The notes below the pieces were generated by a model. The model was not told where the DNA came from. It was given only the letters and a program-made list of their open reading frames with translations, and made no database searches. Positions 25,237 to 35,331 of a stretch of DNA of 64,000 nt are shown here, one piece after another (position 1 is the stretch's first letter; every line of letters starts with the position of its first letter). The stretch is taken from positions 1 to 64,000 of the forward strand of contig QBYJ01000003.1 of NCBI GenBank assembly GCA_003282885.1, written 5' to 3'. The translations under genes and the position numbers were made by a program. This DNA comes from SAR116 cluster bacterium AG-325-F22 (lineage in GTDB: Bacteria > Pseudomonadota > Alphaproteobacteria > Puniceispirillales > Marisalimonadaceae).

Positions 25237-26280
25237 TTATAATTTTATCTTATATATTCTGGAAGCATTTTCATAAAACAATTTATTTTTTTCCTCTTCT
25301 GACATGTCTTCAGAAATTATTTTAAACGCATTCCATAAAGATCCATAACTACAAGACCCTTTATCAACTGGAAAGTTGCTTTCATACATACATCTTTCAA
25401 ATCCAAACATATTAATCGTTTCATTGATCCATGGTTTCCAAATCTCTGATAAATGTTTTGAGTGTGGAGGCTTAGAATTTAAATGAAATTTGGCACCATT
25501 TACAGCCATTCCCAAACCACCTAATTTTACATTTATATTTGGTAACCTAGACAACCTCATCATTGCTGATCTCCATTCTCTATGTGTTAGGGCTTGCTTT
25601 CCTTCATACTCCCCGAGGTGTATAGGCCCGCCAATATGATTTAAAATTATGTTTAAATCTGGAAGCGCTCTGGCTATTTTTTCCATTTCATTAAGTTGGG
25701 TGTGATAAATCCAAAAATCTAATGACAAACCCGCTGATTGAAGACATCTGGCACCTTCAATAAAATTTGGATGTAGCATAAGATTGAGATCTGATTTCAC
25801 TGCACCTGACGTTATTCTTGGATCTGCATGGGAAGCTAAAAGCATTCTTATCCCTTTAAGTCTTCCTTCACTAATATCTAATGCTTTTTCAATCACAGGT
25901 TCTAACTTATTACCAAAAGTTAGATCTAGTGAACCAACAATTGATGCGTTTACTTTAACTTCATTATTAATAATAAGATCACTTCTTTTAGCCTCTTTAG
26001 TTGCAAATTCTATCTCAGTTATAGGCTTGAATTCATCTGGACCATCTTTAGAGTACATTATTGTATTTGACGAACTCATAATGTATACAGTTGCCCTAAT
26101 ATTATGTCCTGATGATTTTATATCTTCTAATAGTTCTTCAACATAATATCTGCCAAACCCTGCATTCCAAAGATGGTGATGTGGATCAATAATAGGCATA
26201 TTAGGTGAGAGTGGTTCTTCTACTAGTTGACTTAACCAGTCGTCTCTAACCTCAAGATGTGGAGATATTATTTTTTTCAT
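25237..26280 (-). CDS. Amidohydrolase-2 / COG3618 metal-dependent hydrolase (lactonase type)
   Basis: 347 residues. The TIM-barrel metal motif is in PIIDPHHHLWNAG (residues 29-41); LNHIGGPIHLG and MYESNFPVDKGSCSYGSLW supply later barrel His and Asp. COG3618 includes L-fuconolactone, L-rhamnono-lactone and 2-pyrone-4,6-dicarboxylate hydrolases. Given the deoxy-sugar-acid enzymes at 39.6-42.8 kb, an aldonolactonase is plausible (inference). It is four or more bases upstream of the luciferase-like gene and likely co-transcribed; divergent from the TauD/TfdA gene across about 124 bases. Confidence 0.87.
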   Translation of the reverse strand: MKKIISPHLEVRDDWLSQLVEEPLSPNMPIIDPHHHLWNAGFGRYYVEELLEDIKSSGHNIRATVYIMSSSNTIMYSKDGPDEFKPITEIEFATKEAKRSDLIINNEVKVNASIVGSLDLTFGNKLEPVIEKALDISEGRLKGIRMLLASHADPRITSGAVKSDLNLMLHPNFIEGARCLQSAGLSLDFWIYHTQLNEMEKIARALPDLNIILNHIGGPIHLGEYEGKQALTHREWRSAMMRLSRLPNINVKLGGLGMAVNGAKFHLNSKPPHSKHLSEIWKPWINETINMFGFERCMYESNFPVDKGSCSYGSLWNAFKIISEDMSEEEKNKLFYENASRIYKIKL

Positions 26281-26404
26281 TAAAATTCTTTGTAATAATT
26301 GAAATAAATTTATTTTAATTTATCATTAAATTATTGCCGTTAAATTTTTTTAGTGCAAATAATTTCTTTTGAGTTTCTCTATTTTAAGGAGATCGTTTTA
26401 CAAT

Positions 26405-27268
26405 ATGAATATACATTTTAATACAAAGAAAGATTTCCAGAATATTGAAGTTTTTCCTACTGCCGGAGCATTAGGTGCTCAAATAGAAAATGTAAATCTT
26501 TCAGATGAATTATCTGATGAAGTTGTCAATGAAATATATGATGCTTTATTAACCTATCAAGTAATATTTTTCCGAGATCAAGAATTTGATCCTAAATCCC
26601 AGAGAGCTTTTGCAAAAAAAATTGGAAATCCAATTGTATATCCATTTGTAAAAAGTTTAGAAGATTTTCCTGAAATTACTCCAATATTAAAAAAAGAAAC
26701 AGATGAAAATAATTTTGGAGGAATTTGGCATAGTGATACTACATATCAAGCAGAACCTCCAATGGGTACAATGTTGTACGGAATTGAAATACCTAAATAT
26801 GGCGGAGATACTGAGTGGTCAAATCAGTACCTTGCTTATGAAAGTTTATCAGATGGCATGAAAAAATTTTTAGATACATTAGAAGCGGTAAATATATCAG
26901 GAAAGGCCAGAGTTGCTAAAACTAGATCTGATATTATGAAACATGCTTCTGTTGGCCTTAAGGGTGACGAATTAAAAGCAATTCACCCAGTTGTAAGGAC
27001 ACATCCAGAAACTAAGAAAAAATCACTTTATGTAAATGAAGCCCATACAACTAACTTTGTTGGTATGACTGAAGAAGAAAGTACACCTATCCTAGAGTTT
27101 TTATTCAAGCACCAAATCAAATCTGAGTTTACATGTAGATTTCAATGGAAACCTGGTTCTGTAGCAATATGGGATAATAGATGCACAATGCACAATCCAA
27201 TTAATGATTATCATGGCCAAAGAAGATTGATGCATAGAATTACATTTGCAGGTGATAAACCAATGTAA
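26405..27268 (+). CDS. TauD/TfdA-family Fe(II)/2-oxoglutarate dioxygenase
   Basis: ATG 26405 chosen: AAGGAG lies at 26386-26391, and the residues added by the TTG at 26369 are not family-like. In the 287-residue protein the iron triad is visible: His109 and Asp111 in WHSDTTY, and His263 in WDNRCTMH; Arg274 (QRRLMHR) should hold 2-oxoglutarate. VRTHPETKKKSLYVNEAH is typical of TauD, TfdA and alkylsulfatase AtsK. It hydroxylates a substrate such as a sulfonate, sulfate ester or aryloxy acid, leading to its cleavage; which one is not evident. First of four same-strand genes (with a cupin, an isomerase-like protein and gcdH). Confidence 0.9.
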   Translation: MNIHFNTKKDFQNIEVFPTAGALGAQIENVNLSDELSDEVVNEIYDALLTYQVIFFRDQEFDPKSQRAFAKKIGNPIVYPFVKSLEDFPEITPILKKETDENNFGGIWHSDTTYQAEPPMGTMLYGIEIPKYGGDTEWSNQYLAYESLSDGMKKFLDTLEAVNISGKARVAKTRSDIMKHASVGLKGDELKAIHPVVRTHPETKKKSLYVNEAHTTNFVGMTEEESTPILEFLFKHQIKSEFTCRFQWKPGSVAIWDNRCTMHNPINDYHGQRRLMHRITFAGDKPM

Positions 27269-27288
27269 TTTTTTTTATGGAGAAAAGA

Positions 27289-27657
27289 ATGTCACAAAAA
27301 AATTATTTTAATAATGTTAATGATGAAAATACTGGAATCAAAAGAATTTTAGGTGAGGGTATTTCAACCAGAATATTTTGTGGAGACCAAGCAATGTTGT
27401 CAATCGTAACAATTAAACCCAATTCAAAGGGAAAAATCCACTCACATCCCCAAGAACAATGGGGATTTTTAATAGAAGGGTCTGGAATAAGAATTCAAGG
27501 GAATGAAGAAATTGAGATAAATAAAGGAGATTTTTGGCAAACACCTGGTGGAGTTGATCATGGTATCATTGGAGGACCAGAAGGGGCTAAAGTATTAGAT
27601 GTGTTTAGTCCACCTAGAGATGAATATAAAGTCGAAGGTTCAGGATTTGGTAACTAA
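27289..27657 (+). CDS. Small single-domain cupin
   Basis: 122 residues from ATG 27289, which has GGAG seven bases upstream; the ATG at 27277 overlaps that site. Cupin motif 1 is SHPQEQWGFLIEGSGIRIQG with metal-binding His residues and Glu, motif 2 is PGGVDHGIIGGPEGAKVLDVF. Such proteins may be isomerases, decarboxylases or binding proteins. It sits 20 bases after the dioxygenase and 17 before the DsbA-fold protein, so it is likely in their operon. Function not recognisable beyond the fold. Confidence 0.82.
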   Translation: MSQKNYFNNVNDENTGIKRILGEGISTRIFCGDQAMLSIVTIKPNSKGKIHSHPQEQWGFLIEGSGIRIQGNEEIEINKGDFWQTPGGVDHGIIGGPEGAKVLDVFSPPRDEYKVEGSGFGN

Positions 27658-27674
27658 TTCTAATAAGGTAAAGG

Positions 27675-28286
27675 ATGATTGAAATTGATTATTTTATGAG
27701 CCATGGAAGTCCGTGGACTTTCTTTGGTCATGATCGCTTAAAAAAAATTATAAAACAATATAATGTTAACCTTAAAATGTATCCCGTGAATTATGGAGAA
27801 ATTTTCCCTGTTAGCGGAGGTCTTCCAGTTTTTAAAAGGCCTTTGCAAAGACAAAAAATACGTTTACAAGAATTAAAAAGATGGGGCGAATTTCTTAACA
27901 TAAACATTGTTACTGAACCGGCGTATTTTCCATCAAGATCTTTGTTACCTTCTTTATTAATTATTGCTGCTCAAATAAGAAAAACCAACAAAGATTTTGA
28001 ACTAGCAGGTGATATAATGAATGCTTTATGGGTTGAAGAGTTAAACGTTGATGAAGAGAATGTTTTAAAAAATATTACAGATAAATTAGAATTAGACTCT
28101 GAAGACCTATTATCGCTAGCAAAAAGTCCAGAATGTGAAAATTTATTAAAAGAATATACTAAAATCGCGATTGATAAGTATGTTTTTGGAGCCCCAACAT
28201 ATATATTAGAAGATCAAATTTACTGGGGACAGGACAGATTGGAATTCATTGAGAGGCATATATTAAAATTATATAACTCTCAATAA
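27675..28286 (+). CDS. 2-hydroxychromene-2-carboxylate isomerase-like (DsbA-family, kappa-GST) protein
   Basis: 203 residues. The family start IDYFMSHGSPWTFFG places the glutathione-activating Ser in SPWTF, and the C-terminal signature FGAPTYILEDQIYWGQDRLEF is diagnostic. The NahD-type enzyme isomerises 2-hydroxychromene-2-carboxylate using glutathione in naphthalene breakdown. Homologues are common outside aromatic pathways, where the role is unknown; no naphthalene genes are here. An AAAGGATG site overlaps the start. Third gene in the TauD-cupin run. Confidence 0.87.
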   Translation: MIEIDYFMSHGSPWTFFGHDRLKKIIKQYNVNLKMYPVNYGEIFPVSGGLPVFKRPLQRQKIRLQELKRWGEFLNINIVTEPAYFPSRSLLPSLLIIAAQIRKTNKDFELAGDIMNALWVEELNVDEENVLKNITDKLELDSEDLLSLAKSPECENLLKEYTKIAIDKYVFGAPTYILEDQIYWGQDRLEFIERHILKLYNSQ

Positions 28287-28342
28287 AATGATGGATTTAT
28301 TTTTATACATTGGCTATATATGAAAAAAAATAAGGAATTTTC

Positions 28343-29584
28343 ATGGACTCTACCCTCAATACTAATGAAAAGAATGTTGTTGATTTAAAAAACACAAAAG
28401 CTTCCCAACCTAAATTTAATTGGGAAGATCCTTTGTTATTGGACACTCTTATTTCTGAAGAAGAGAAACTTATTAAATCAACTGCACATGATTATGCACA
28501 ATCAAAACTTTTACCTAGAGTAGAAGTGGCTTTTTTAGACGAGAAAACAGACAAAGAAATTTTCAAGGAAATGGGAGAGCTAGGTCTTTTAGGAATTACT
28601 ATACCTGAAAAGTACGGTTGTGCAGGAGCCTCATATGTATCATACGGTCTAGTTGCAAGAGAAGTTGAACGTATAGATTCAGGATATAGATCTATGATGT
28701 CTGTTCAATCTTCATTAGTAATGCATCCAATTTATACATATGGAAATGAAGATCAAAGACAAAAATACTTGCCTGGTTTAGCATCAGGAAAATTAATTGG
28801 TTGTTTTGGTTTAACAGAACCAGATGCTGGTTCAGATCCAGGATCTATGAAAACAACAGCAACAAAAGTTAATGGTGGATATTCATTGTCAGGCTCTAAA
28901 ATGTGGATATCTAATTCTCCAATAGCTGATGTATTTGTTGTTTGGGCTAAGTCAAAAGAACACAGAGATGCCATAAAAGGTTTCATTCTAGAAAAGGGAA
29001 TGGATGGATTAACAGCTCCTAAAATCAAAGGGAAATTATCTTTACGTGCCTCAATTACAGGTGAAATTGTTATGGATAATGTATTTGTTCCAGAAGAAAA
29101 TCTGATGCCTAATGTAAGTGGTCTTAAAGGACCCTTTGGTTGTTTAAATAGGGCTAGATACGGTATAGCTTGGGGAGTCATGGGTGCTGCGGAAGATTGT
29201 TGGTTTAGAGCACGTCAATATACACTAGACAGAAATCAATTTGGCAAGCCACTAGCTGCAACTCAATTAATACAAAAGAAACTAGCAGACATGCAAACTG
29301 AAATTACTTTAGGCTTAGGTGCTGCTTTGCAAGTAGGTAGATTATTTGATCAAGGTAATTTGGCTCCAGAGTCTATTTCTCTTATTAAAAGAAATAATTG
29401 TGGAAAGGCTCTTGATGTAGCGAGAATGTCCAGAGATATGCATGGCGGAAATGGTATTCACGCAGAGTATCAAGTTATGAGACATCTAATGAATTTAGAA
29501 ACAGTTAATACTTATGAAGGAACTCACGATGTTCATGCATTAATTCTTGGTAGGGCCCAAACTGGTATACAAGCATTTTTTTAA
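28343..29584 (+). CDS. gcdH: Glutaryl-CoA dehydrogenase
   Basis: 413 residues of the acyl-CoA dehydrogenase superfamily. GCDH-like traits are [10 protein letters not shown] near the N-terminus, the substrate-pocket segment [35 protein letters not shown] (FAD contact) and the catalytic Glu in [20 protein letters not shown]. It oxidises and decarboxylates glutaryl-CoA to crotonyl-CoA in lysine/tryptophan or glutarate breakdown; crotonyl-CoA could then enter the bifunctional enzyme at 60 kb. It lies 57 bases after the isomerase-like gene with its own AAGGAAT site. Close relatives acting on other acids exist, so the symbol is given with some reserve. Confidence 0.9.
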   Translation: MDSTLNTNEKNVVDLKNTKASQPKFNWEDPLLLDTLISEEEKLIKSTAHDYAQSKLLPRVEVAFLDEKTDKEIFKEMGELGLLGITIPEKYGCAGASYVSYGLVAREVERIDSGYRSMMSVQSSLVMHPIYTYGNEDQRQKYLPGLASGKLIGCFGLTEPDAGSDPGSMKTTATKVNGGYSLSGSKMWISNSPIADVFVVWAKSKEHRDAIKGFILEKGMDGLTAPKIKGKLSLRASITGEIVMDNVFVPEENLMPNVSGLKGPFGCLNRARYGIAWGVMGAAEDCWFRARQYTLDRNQFGKPLAATQLIQKKLADMQTEITLGLGAALQVGRLFDQGNLAPESISLIKRNNCGKALDVARMSRDMHGGNGIHAEYQVMRHLMNLETVNTYEGTHDVHALILGRAQTGIQAFF

Positions 29585-29609
29585 ATCGAAAAATTGTCAA
29601 AATCGATAT

Positions 29610-29807
29610 CTAAACAATCTTAAATTGCTTTCCTAGTTCTTCCAATTCTATGGTTTTTAAAACTTGAAGTGTCGTATCATTAAACTTAACGTTTATATGA
29701 ACTTTAACAAATGAAGCATTTTGATCGTCGAAATAGTTTATTATCTTTGCTTTTGCCCCAGTTTTTAAGCAGATCAAGTTTTTATTATTGTATTTTGTAA
29801 TATCCAT
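29610..29807 (-). CDS. Small hypothetical protein, 65 aa
   Basis: I do not recognise this protein. It fills most of the otherwise empty 347-base stretch between gcdH and the cyclase. The product is soluble, with alternating hydrophobic strands (KAKIINYFD, FVKVHINVKF, TTLQVLKTIEL) that would suit a small beta-barrel. No strong ribosome site precedes the ATG, and it is antisense to both flanking genes. It may be a real small gene or a chance frame. Confidence 0.4.
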   Translation of the reverse strand: MDITKYNNKNLICLKTGAKAKIINYFDDQNASFVKVHINVKFNDTTLQVLKTIELEELGKQFKIV

Positions 29808-29931
29808 TTAATTTTTATATTTTGTATTATAGAATAAACTTAACATGAAAATGTTTATATATTTTGTGTTTAATTCACGAAATGAGATATCTAAATAATA
29901 ATAATTAAATTGTTTAAATGGGATTTGAAAG

Positions 29932-31674
29932 TTGTCTCAAGTAAAAAGAAAATTAGCAACCATTTTAGCTACAGACTGTGTTAGTTTTAGCAAACATATG
30001 GAAGAGCAAGAAGAAAAAACTCTTGAAAGCTTAAAAGCATGTCGTGAGATTATAGATCCGTTAATTTCAAAATATTCTGGAAGAATATTTCATACTGCAG
30101 GTGATTCAGTGATTGCAGAATTTGATAGTCCTGTTGGGAGCGCTAATGCAGCAATTGAATTTCAGAACGCGATAAAAGATAGAAACAATAATGAAGAAGT
30201 TAACCCAAAGCTTTCATGGCGAGTTGGTATCCATCTAGATGACATTATAATTGAAGGTGACAACATTTATGGCAATGGTGTCAATATCGCTGCTAGATTA
30301 GAAAGTCAGTCTCCAGTTGGTGAAATTTTAATATCTGACGTAGTTAACCAACAAATTAATAAAAAAATTGAACAAAAGATACATTCATTAGGAAAAATTG
30401 AATTAAAAAATATTTCTAGTGACTTTGAAGTTTTTTCTATTTTAGGTGATGGTAAAAATAAAATATCAAAAAAAACAAGCCCGTCTGTAAATAAAAAGCT
30501 CAAGTTTGCAATTTTGCCATTTGTGAATACCAGTAAAGACGAAGATAGTGGTTTTTTAGTTGATGGAATAGTTGAAGATTTAATTACCGAATTTTCAATG
30601 ATGCGAGAATTTGATATTCTTTCTAGACAAACGAGCGTTAATTTTAAAGATGAAAATCAAGATATAAAAGAATTTTCCAAAAAATTTGATTTAGATTTTA
30701 TTGTTACTGGTGGTATTAGAGCATCTGGTAAAAGAGTTAGAATAAATATTGAATTAAGTGATGCGAATGACGAAAGCATCATTTGGAGTAATAAATATGA
30801 TAGAGTCCTTGAAGATATTTTTGACCTTCAAGATGAAATAGTTAGGAAAATATCGATTGCTCTACTTGGTGAGATTGAGATTAGTTCATTGCAACGTTCA
30901 AAAAGAAAGCCTACAGAAAATATAAGTTCATATGAGTATTTGCTTAGAGGTAAAGAGAATCACCACAAATTTACCAAAGAAGCAAATCAAGAAGCATTAC
31001 AAAACTTTGACAAAGCCATAGAAGCAGATGCTGGAAATGCTCAAGCTTATGCATGGAAATGTTGTACTCTAGGCCAAGCAATGTTTAGAGGATTTTCTGA
31101 ACGTAAAATGGAAGAAATATTTGCTGATGCAAAACAAAATATAGATAAAGCTTTAGAGTTAAACGAAAATGATTTTGAATGTCATAGAATGTTGTCAGCT
31201 GTTTATTTAAGTAATCATGACTACCTATTAGCTGAAGATCATGGAAGAAAAGCATTCAATATGGTTCCAAACGACCCAAGAGTACTTTCAGGATATGGTG
31301 AAGTTTTAGTTAGAATAGGAAAAGTTGATAAGGGTTTGGAATTACTTAACAAAGCTTTTGAGCTTGATCCCATTCCTCAAGGACAATCAACTTCAGATAA
31401 TAGAATAAAAGATTTAATACTTGGATACTTTTTTGCTGAGGATTTTAATAAAGTAGTGGAACTAAGTTTTGATATCAGGGTAATGGATACAAGGTCACTA
31501 GCTTTAATTCTTTATTCTAGGTCAAAATTAAATCAAGACGTTAAAGTAAGTAGCGAATATCAGTCTCTCAAAGGTGAGTTTAAAGATACTGATTGGGAGC
31601 AAACAATTGATAGATTTCATATTCAAGACGAAGAAATTATCAAAAATCTTGTTGTTTTTATGAATACAATTTAA
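29932..31674 (+). CDS. Class III adenylate/guanylate cyclase with TolB-like and TPR regions
   Basis: 580 residues from TTG 29932 (GAAAG just upstream; the resulting start MSQVKRKLATILATD is standard for the group). The catalytic domain spans residues 5-170: metal Asp15 (ATDCVSFS), Asp58 (HTAGDSVIAEF), and the transition-state Asn118/Arg122 (YGNGVNIAARLE). Residues 190-320 resemble the TolB/FlgO-like domain (FAILPFVNTS, VDGIVEDLITEFS, DFIVTGGIRASGKRVRI), followed by tetratricopeptide repeats. It makes a cyclic nucleotide, probably cAMP. No membrane helix is apparent, so it should be cytosolic. It is the only signalling enzyme in the window; a stand-alone gene. Confidence 0.9.
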   Translation: MSQVKRKLATILATDCVSFSKHMEEQEEKTLESLKACREIIDPLISKYSGRIFHTAGDSVIAEFDSPVGSANAAIEFQNAIKDRNNNEEVNPKLSWRVGIHLDDIIIEGDNIYGNGVNIAARLESQSPVGEILISDVVNQQINKKIEQKIHSLGKIELKNISSDFEVFSILGDGKNKISKKTSPSVNKKLKFAILPFVNTSKDEDSGFLVDGIVEDLITEFSMMREFDILSRQTSVNFKDENQDIKEFSKKFDLDFIVTGGIRASGKRVRINIELSDANDESIIWSNKYDRVLEDIFDLQDEIVRKISIALLGEIEISSLQRSKRKPTENISSYEYLLRGKENHHKFTKEANQEALQNFDKAIEADAGNAQAYAWKCCTLGQAMFRGFSERKMEEIFADAKQNIDKALELNENDFECHRMLSAVYLSNHDYLLAEDHGRKAFNMVPNDPRVLSGYGEVLVRIGKVDKGLELLNKAFELDPIPQGQSTSDNRIKDLILGYFFAEDFNKVVELSFDIRVMDTRSLALILYSRSKLNQDVKVSSEYQSLKGEFKDTDWEQTIDRFHIQDEEIIKNLVVFMNTI

Positions 31675-31701
31675 TTGTGAAGTATTGTTTTGAGACAAAG
31701 T

Positions 31702-34700
31702 TTACTTTGATCCGAAACCACCACCCCCTGGGGTCTCCATAACAAATAAATCATTTACTTTTACTTCGCAGCTATCATTACCTTCAAGTTCAATAAATCC
31801 GCCATCCTCTTTTTCGAGCCATTCTTTTCCACATTGCCCAGGTTCTCCTCCATCAACACCAAACGGTTTAACTCTTCGATGAGAACATAATGTTGTTACT
31901 GTCATTGGTTCAAGAAATCGTAATTTTCTTGTAACACCATCTCCTCCGTTAAACATTCCTTTGCCACCTGAATTTTTTCTTATTGAATACTCTTCTAAAC
32001 GAACAGGAAATCTCGCTTCTAAAATTTCAGGATCTGTACTCCTAGTATTGGTCATATGCGTTTGAACAGCAGAAGTTCCATGAAAATTTGGGCCAGCACC
32101 AGTTCCACCACAAATAGTTTCATAATTTTGAATTTTATCGTTTCCCCAAATAAAATTATTCATTGTGGCTTGACTACCTGCTATGATTCCAAGTGCACCA
32201 AATAGGGCGTTGCACGTCAATTGACTCACTTCAGTGTTTCCTGCAATTACAGCAGATGGGTATTTAGCGTTTATCATTGAGTTATTCGGAATAACTATAT
32301 TTAAAGGTTTAAAGCATCCCTCGTTTAAAGGAATATTGCTACCTATTAAAGTTCTAAAAACGTATAATATAACAGCATGACATACTGCCATTGGAGCATT
32401 ATAATTGAAAGGGTTTTTCGGAGCAGTGCCTGTGAAGTCAATAGTGGCTTCGCGTTTAATTTTATCTATTGTAATTTTTACTCTAATAAATTCTCCATTA
32501 TCTAATTCGTACTCATATTTACCCTCTCTTAAATTTACAATTGCATTTCTTATACATTCTTCAGCATTATCTTGAACATGGTTCATGTAAGAATGAACAG
32601 TTTCAATACCAAATTGCTCAATCATTGAATTAATTTCAACTATACCAGTATTATTTGCAGCCACTTGAGCTGCAAGATCAGCCATATTATGTTCTATATT
32701 TCTACAAGGATATCTTCCAGATGATAAAATTTTTCTGATTTCACTCTCACGAAATACACCTTTATCAAACATTTTAAAATTATCTATCAGAACACCTTCT
32801 TCATCAATATGTTTGGAGTCTGGAGGACCTGAACCTGGTGTTTTACCTCCTATGTCCGCATGGTGTCCGCGTGAAGCTACAAAGAATGTAATTTGTTTTC
32901 CATCACTATCAAAAACTGGAGTAATAACTGTAACGTCAGGAAGATGCGTTCCGCCATTAAAAGGAGCATTTAGAACAAATACATCTCCGGGAAATATATC
33001 ATTTTTATTTAATTTTATCACTGTTCTAATAGCTTCAGACATGGACCCAAGATGAACAGGTACGTGAGGAGCATTAGCTACTAGTGCGCCGGAGTTATCA
33101 AAAAGAGCACAAGAAAAATCTAATCTTTCTTTGATGTTTACTGAATATGCTGTGTTGGCTAATGTAGCTCCCATTTGCTCAGCAATATTCATAAAAAGGT
33201 TGTTGAATACCTCTAACATGACTACATCAACAGAGGTGCCTAATCCTTTCTCTGACTTTTTTTCCTCAGCTCTACTGAGTATTAAATTATAATATTTATC
33301 TAATGATCCCAACCAACCTCTTTCAATTACATTTGTACCAGTTGCTTCAGATATGATAGCAGGACCAATTACTTTTTGTTCAATCTTTAAGTCTGATCTC
33401 TTATAAATAGGAACACTGTTTTTATTGTTATCAATATACATTGTTTTGTGAGCTATTGGAGTAGCTACTTTTGATTGTGAGGAAACATTTAAAAATTTTA
33501 TATTGTCTGTGGTTTTACCTATGGCTTCAACCGTAAGCATTTCAACAAAAATTGTTCTGCCATAAACAAAAAATCCAAATCTTTTTTTATGTTCTCGTTC
33601 AAAAGCTTCTCTCATTTTTTCAACAGTATCAAAATTAATTTCGAGGTTTTGATGAGAACCTTGATAATGTAGAAACGCAAGTTTAACTAATTTTATCGAA
33701 GAATTTTCAATTCCTTGTTTTGTTAAATCTTCTTTCGCTTTAAATGATAATTTATTTATTAAAGTTTTAGCATTTTCAATTTCTTCAATATTTTGTTCTA
33801 GATGACCTTCTCTAATACTTCTAATTTCGGCTAGTCCCATTCCATAGGCGGATAAAACACCTGCGTATGGATGAATTAAAACTTTTGAAATTCCAAGAGA
33901 ATCCGCAACATGGCACGCATGTTGACCGCCTGCACCACCAAAACAGTTCATTGTATAATTTGTTACGTCATAACCTTTTTGAATAGATATTTTTTTTATT
34001 GCGTTAGCCATATTTTCGACAGCAATTTTTAAAAAACCTTCAGCCATGAAAATAATATCCATTTCTGGCTTTTTTGTTTGAGCGGAAATTTCTTTGGCTA
34101 GTGCTATAAACTTTGTTCTTACAATTTCAACATTAAGAGGTTTATCACCAGTTTTACCAAACACATTAGGAAAATGTTCGGGGTGAAGTTTTCCAAGTAA
34201 AACGTTACAATCTGTAACAGTCAATGGCCCATCTTTTCCGTAAGAAGCGGGCCCTGGTATTGCTCCTGCGCTTTCAGGTCCAACCTGAAATCGACCATCC
34301 TTAAATGAAAGTATTGAACCACCTCCAGCTGCTACCGTATTAATTTGCATCATAGGTGCTCTAATTCTTACACCGGCTAACTCAGTTTCAAATGATCGTT
34401 CATATTCTCCTGCAAAATGACAAACATCTGTGGAAGTGCCACCCATATCAAATCCAATTAATTTTCCATATCCCGCTTGTTTTCCGGTTTGCACCATACT
34501 GACCACACCTCCAGCTGGACCAGATAAAAGAGCATCTTTACCTTGAAATAAATTTGCATCGGTCAATCCACCATTTGATTGCATGAACATCAACTTTGTG
34601 GATTTGTCTTCTTCAAGTTCCTCAGAAACTTGATTGACGTATCTACGAAGTATTGGAGATAGGTAAGCATCGACTACGGTAGTGTCTCCTCTACCAACTA

Positions 34701-35295
34701 ATTTTATTAAAGGAGATACTTTATGACTAACTGAAATTTGATCAAAATTTTCGTTTTCAGCAATTTTAGCAATGACATTTTCATGATCAGGATTGATATA
34801 TGAGTGCATAAATGCTATTGCAACGCTATTCATACCGTCATTTTTTGCTCTTTTTAGAGCTATCTTGACTTGATTTTCGTCAAGTTTTTTAACTATTTTA
34901 CCTTGTGCATCCAACCTTTCAGATACTTCAACCACTCTATCATATAACAATTCCGGTAATTGAATATTTAGGTCAAATAATAGAGGTCTGTTTTGATAAC
35001 CTATTCTTAATAAATCCCTAAAACCCTTAGTTATTAATAGAAGTGTTCTATCTCCTTTTCTCTCTAGTAAGGCGTTTGTTGCAACTGTAGTACCCATTTT
35101 TACAGAAGCTATTTTATTAGTGGGAATTTTATCTTCATTTTTTAAGTTAAGAATTCTTTTTATGCCTGCAATCGCTGCATCTTTATACATTGACACATTT
35201 TCAGATAAAAGTTTGTCAATGAGAATTGTTCCGTCAGGTTTCCTGGCTACAATATCAGTAAAAGTTCCACCTCTATCAATCCAGAATTGCCACAT
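31702..35295 (-). CDS. 5-oxoprolinase / hydantoinase (fused HyuA-HyuB, OPLAH type)
   Basis: 1197 residues, the length of fused eukaryote-like 5-oxoprolinases. The HyuA half begins FWIDRGGTFTDIVARKPDG, with the second ATPase motif IGFDMGGTSTDVCHFAG and GGGSILSFKDGRFQVGPESAGA. The HyuB half starts near residue 690 (VVMLEVFNNLFMNIAEQMG) and includes DVFVLNAPFNGGTHLPDVTV and the glycine-rich end ETPGGGGFG. It opens 5-oxo-L-proline to glutamate with ATP; hydantoin or related cyclic amides are alternatives. Single gene, convergent with the cyclase, 36 bases downstream of denD on the same strand. Confidence 0.92.
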   Translation of the reverse strand: MWQFWIDRGGTFTDIVARKPDGTILIDKLLSENVSMYKDAAIAGIKRILNLKNEDKIPTNKIASVKMGTTVATNALLERKGDRTLLLITKGFRDLLRIGYQNRPLLFDLNIQLPELLYDRVVEVSERLDAQGKIVKKLDENQVKIALKRAKNDGMNSVAIAFMHSYINPDHENVIAKIAENENFDQISVSHKVSPLIKLVGRGDTTVVDAYLSPILRRYVNQVSEELEEDKSTKLMFMQSNGGLTDANLFQGKDALLSGPAGGVVSMVQTGKQAGYGKLIGFDMGGTSTDVCHFAGEYERSFETELAGVRIRAPMMQINTVAAGGGSILSFKDGRFQVGPESAGAIPGPASYGKDGPLTVTDCNVLLGKLHPEHFPNVFGKTGDKPLNVEIVRTKFIALAKEISAQTKKPEMDIIFMAEGFLKIAVENMANAIKKISIQKGYDVTNYTMNCFGGAGGQHACHVADSLGISKVLIHPYAGVLSAYGMGLAEIRSIREGHLEQNIEEIENAKTLINKLSFKAKEDLTKQGIENSSIKLVKLAFLHYQGSHQNLEINFDTVEKMREAFEREHKKRFGFFVYGRTIFVEMLTVEAIGKTTDNIKFLNVSSQSKVATPIAHKTMYIDNNKNSVPIYKRSDLKIEQKVIGPAIISEATGTNVIERGWLGSLDKYYNLILSRAEEKKSEKGLGTSVDVVMLEVFNNLFMNIAEQMGATLANTAYSVNIKERLDFSCALFDNSGALVANAPHVPVHLGSMSEAIRTVIKLNKNDIFPGDVFVLNAPFNGGTHLPDVTVITPVFDSDGKQITFFVASRGHHADIGGKTPGSGPPDSKHIDEEGVLIDNFKMFDKGVFRESEIRKILSSGRYPCRNIEHNMADLAAQVAANNTGIVEINSMIEQFGIETVHSYMNHVQDNAEECIRNAIVNLREGKYEYELDNGEFIRVKITIDKIKREATIDFTGTAPKNPFNYNAPMAVCHAVILYVFRTLIGSNIPLNEGCFKPLNIVIPNNSMINAKYPSAVIAGNTEVSQLTCNALFGALGIIAGSQATMNNFIWGNDKIQNYETICGGTGAGPNFHGTSAVQTHMTNTRSTDPEILEARFPVRLEEYSIRKNSGGKGMFNGGDGVTRKLRFLEPMTVTTLCSHRRVKPFGVDGGEPGQCGKEWLEKEDGGFIELEGNDSCEVKVNDLFVMETPGGGGFGSK

Positions 35296-35331
35296 TATTT
35301 TATCACCATTATGATATTGATAAGTTTAAGT

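Noticed and set aside
26302..26315. 14-base palindrome AAATAAATTTATTT before the TauD/TfdA gene
   Set aside because: Composed only of A and T in an AT-rich gap; expected by chance.
28343..29584. 3-sulfinopropionyl-CoA desulfinase to complete the thiol route
   Set aside because: The catalytic Glu and other glutaryl-CoA dehydrogenase traits are intact, so GcdH is the better call.
32813..33055. Antisense frame of 80 codons within the 5-oxoprolinase gene
   Set aside because: A shadow of a strongly conserved HyuB coding region; no independent support.
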